From the NCBI RefSeq assembly GCF_014648635.1, contig NZ_BMRM01000028.1:16773-80772 (forward strand): a DNA stretch of 64,000 nucleotides. Reading direction: 5' to 3'. A model generated the notes under the pieces. That model saw nothing but the letters and a program-made list of their open reading frames with translations. It ran no database searches and was not told the DNA's origin. How positions within the stretch are numbered: position 1 is the first letter of the stretch; each line of letters starts with the position of its first letter. Both the position numbers and the translations under genes were made by a program. Below are positions 62,626 to 64,000 of this stretch, piece by piece. The DNA comes from Streptomyces cinerochromogenes. Its GTDB lineage: Bacteria; Actinomycetota; Actinomycetes; Streptomycetales; Streptomycetaceae.

Positions 62626-64000
62626 ATGTTCAACGCACTTCTCCGCCGAGTACCAGGGCGCTGTACGGAGAAGCAGAAACGAGTCGCCCTCGGCGCCCTG
62701 ATCGCCACGCTCATGACGGCGGTCGTGGCGGTCCCCGCGCTCGCGGGACAGGACGCGGACCCCTCCCCGCCCACCGCGTTCGCGCACCCGGGGGTGCTGG
62801 AGAGCAGGCCCCAACTGGACTTCGTGCGCGAGAAGGTGCGGGCGGGCAGCCAGCCCTGGAAGGGCGCCTTCGACCAGATGACGGCGAGCCCCTACGCGTC
62901 CCTCACGCGCACCCCGAACCCCCGGCAGACCGTGGAGTGCGGTTCGTACTCCCGGCCCGACAACGGGTGCACCGACGAGCGGCAGGACGCGATCGCCGCG
63001 TACACCGACGCCCTCGCCTGGTACATCACGCAGGACGACAAGTACGCCCGGAAGGCCATCGAGATCATGGACGCCTGGTCGTCCACGATCACCTCCCACA
63101 CCAACAGCAACGCGCCGTTGCAGACCGGCTGGGCCGGCTCCGTGTGGCCGCGGGCCGCGGAGATCATCCGCTCCACCTACACCGCCTGGCCCCAGGCGGA
63201 CCGCTTCGCCACCATGCTGCGCGACGTCTACCTCCCCGAGGTGATGAAAGGCTCGCAGAGCAACGGCAACTGGGAACTGAGCATGATGGAGGCCGCCGTC
63301 GGCATCTCCGTCTTCCTCGACGACCGGGCGAGCTACGACCAGGCGGTGGCCCGCTATCTGAAGCGGGTCGCCGCCTACGTCTATCTGGACTCCGACGGCG
63401 CCCTGCCCAAGACCGCGACGGGAGCCGAGGGCGACAGATCGGCGACCGTCGGCTTCTGGCAGGGCCAGTCCGCCTTCACGTCCGGCCTGACCCAGGAGAC
63501 CTGCCGCGACCTCACGCACACGGGGTACGGCATCTCCGCGATCTCCCACGTCGCCGAGACCGCCTGGATCCAGGGCCAGGACCTGTACGCCCAGGTGGGC
63601 GAGCGCCTGCGGCAGGCACTGGAGTTCCAGTCCAGGTACGCGCTGGGCGCCGCCGTACCGTCCTCCCTGTGCGGCGGCAGCCTGAAGCAGGACCTGGGGC
63701 CGGTCACGGAGGTCGGGTACAACGCCCTGCACACCCGGCTGGGCCTGGACCTGCCCGAGACCGGCAAGCTCACCGAGCGCAACCGCCCCGCCGGCACGAA
63801 CGACCTGTTCGTCGCCTGGGAGACCCTCACCCACGCCGACAACCCGGCCGGCCCCGCGACCGCCCAGCAGCCGTCGGCCACGTCGTCCGCGTCCCCCGTC
63901 ACGGGCGCGCCGGCCCCCTCCGGCAAGGGGGCCACGGGTTTCCCGTCGCGGTATGCGGCTCCGTACGTGGAGACCTGGGGGTCGCCCTCGGATCTGGAGA
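62626..64000 (+). CDS. Secreted alginate-lyase-family protein, possible GH18 fusion, cut by window end
   Basis: 458 codons are visible and the frame is still open. The start ATG has GGAAGG 7 bases upstream. A signal peptide is clear: basic TEKQKR, hydrophobic core, and AxA-type VPALA before GQD near residue 41. Residues 60-395 follow the alginate-lyase family (alpha/alpha barrel): SNGNWELSMMEAAVGISVF, VGFWQGQSAF, QETCRDLTHTGYGISAI and QALEFQSRYA. Two or more Cys pairs suit an exported enzyme. A Pro/Ser/Thr linker (about 400-440) leads into YAAPYVETWGSPSDLE, which looks like the start of a GH18 chitinase-like domain. Polysaccharide degradation outside the cell is expected; the substrate is not established. 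Confidence 0.82.
   Translation, partial: MFNALLRRVPGRCTEKQKRVALGALIATLMTAVVAVPALAGQDADPSPPTAFAHPGVLESRPQLDFVREKVRAGSQPWKGAFDQMTASPYASLTRTPNPRQTVECGSYSRPDNGCTDERQDAIAAYTDALAWYITQDDKYARKAIEIMDAWSSTITSHTNSNAPLQTGWAGSVWPRAAEIIRSTYTAWPQADRFATMLRDVYLPEVMKGSQSNGNWELSMMEAAVGISVFLDDRASYDQAVARYLKRVAAYVYLDSDGALPKTATGAEGDRSATVGFWQGQSAFTSGLTQETCRDLTHTGYGISAISHVAETAWIQGQDLYAQVGERLRQALEFQSRYALGAAVPSSLCGGSLKQDLGPVTEVGYNALHTRLGLDLPETGKLTERNRPAGTNDLFVAWETLTHADNPAGPATAQQPSATSSASPVTGAPAPSGKGATGFPSRYAAPYVETWGSPSDLE

Overview
The window is very GC-rich DNA with actinomycete codon use, Streptomyces-type gene organisation, TAGAGT-like promoter elements and long GC-rich hairpins. It most likely comes from Streptomyces or a close relative. 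It has two unlike halves.

Left half (bases 1-33.9 kb): one giant gene, open at the left edge of the window, encodes at least 11,084 residues. It alternates blocks of beta-rich repeats with an alpha-helical solenoid and low-complexity linkers. It carries three pairs of small domains that look like clan-CD (caspase/CHAT/C80-like) cysteine hydrolases. Reading the whole translation I find only four cysteines, and each sits at the catalytic-cysteine position of one of these domains. The stop codon overlaps the start of a 219-residue SseB-like protein of the kind linked to type VII secretion in Streptomyces. I therefore read the giant protein as a 'lonely Cys' type VII-secretion-associated protein. 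Its function is unknown.

Middle (33.9-40 kb): an amino-acid permease of the asparagine-permease type, a 49-residue membrane or secreted peptide followed by a very strong terminator, a small secreted protein, a cytochrome P450 and an orphan peptide-binding lipoprotein.

Right half (40-62 kb): a hybrid NRPS/PKS cluster. A divergent C*-A-T protein (C domain lacking its catalytic His, glycine-like code) faces a C-A-T-TE protein (phenylalanine-like code). The latter is translationally coupled to an A-T-C-A-T-KS-KR-T-TE protein (isoleucine/valine-like then proline-like codes, with no acyltransferase in cis). GSCFA, SGNH and TauD-type proteins follow. The building blocks Gly, Phe, Ile/Val, Pro plus one malonate-type extension, together with a TauD dioxygenase, match the detoxin/rimosamide family. 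That is my best identification, made from memory of the family. An Ala-rich protein and an ART-fold protein resembling type VII-associated proteins follow, divergently transcribed.

The right edge cuts a secreted alginate-lyase-family protein that seems to be fused to a GH18-like domain.

An eight-base motif, TG(C/T)CCGAA, recurs in most of the intergenic gaps from 35.7 to 62.4 kb and is a candidate shared operator. No tRNA, rRNA, CRISPR array, insertion sequence or phage gene was seen.
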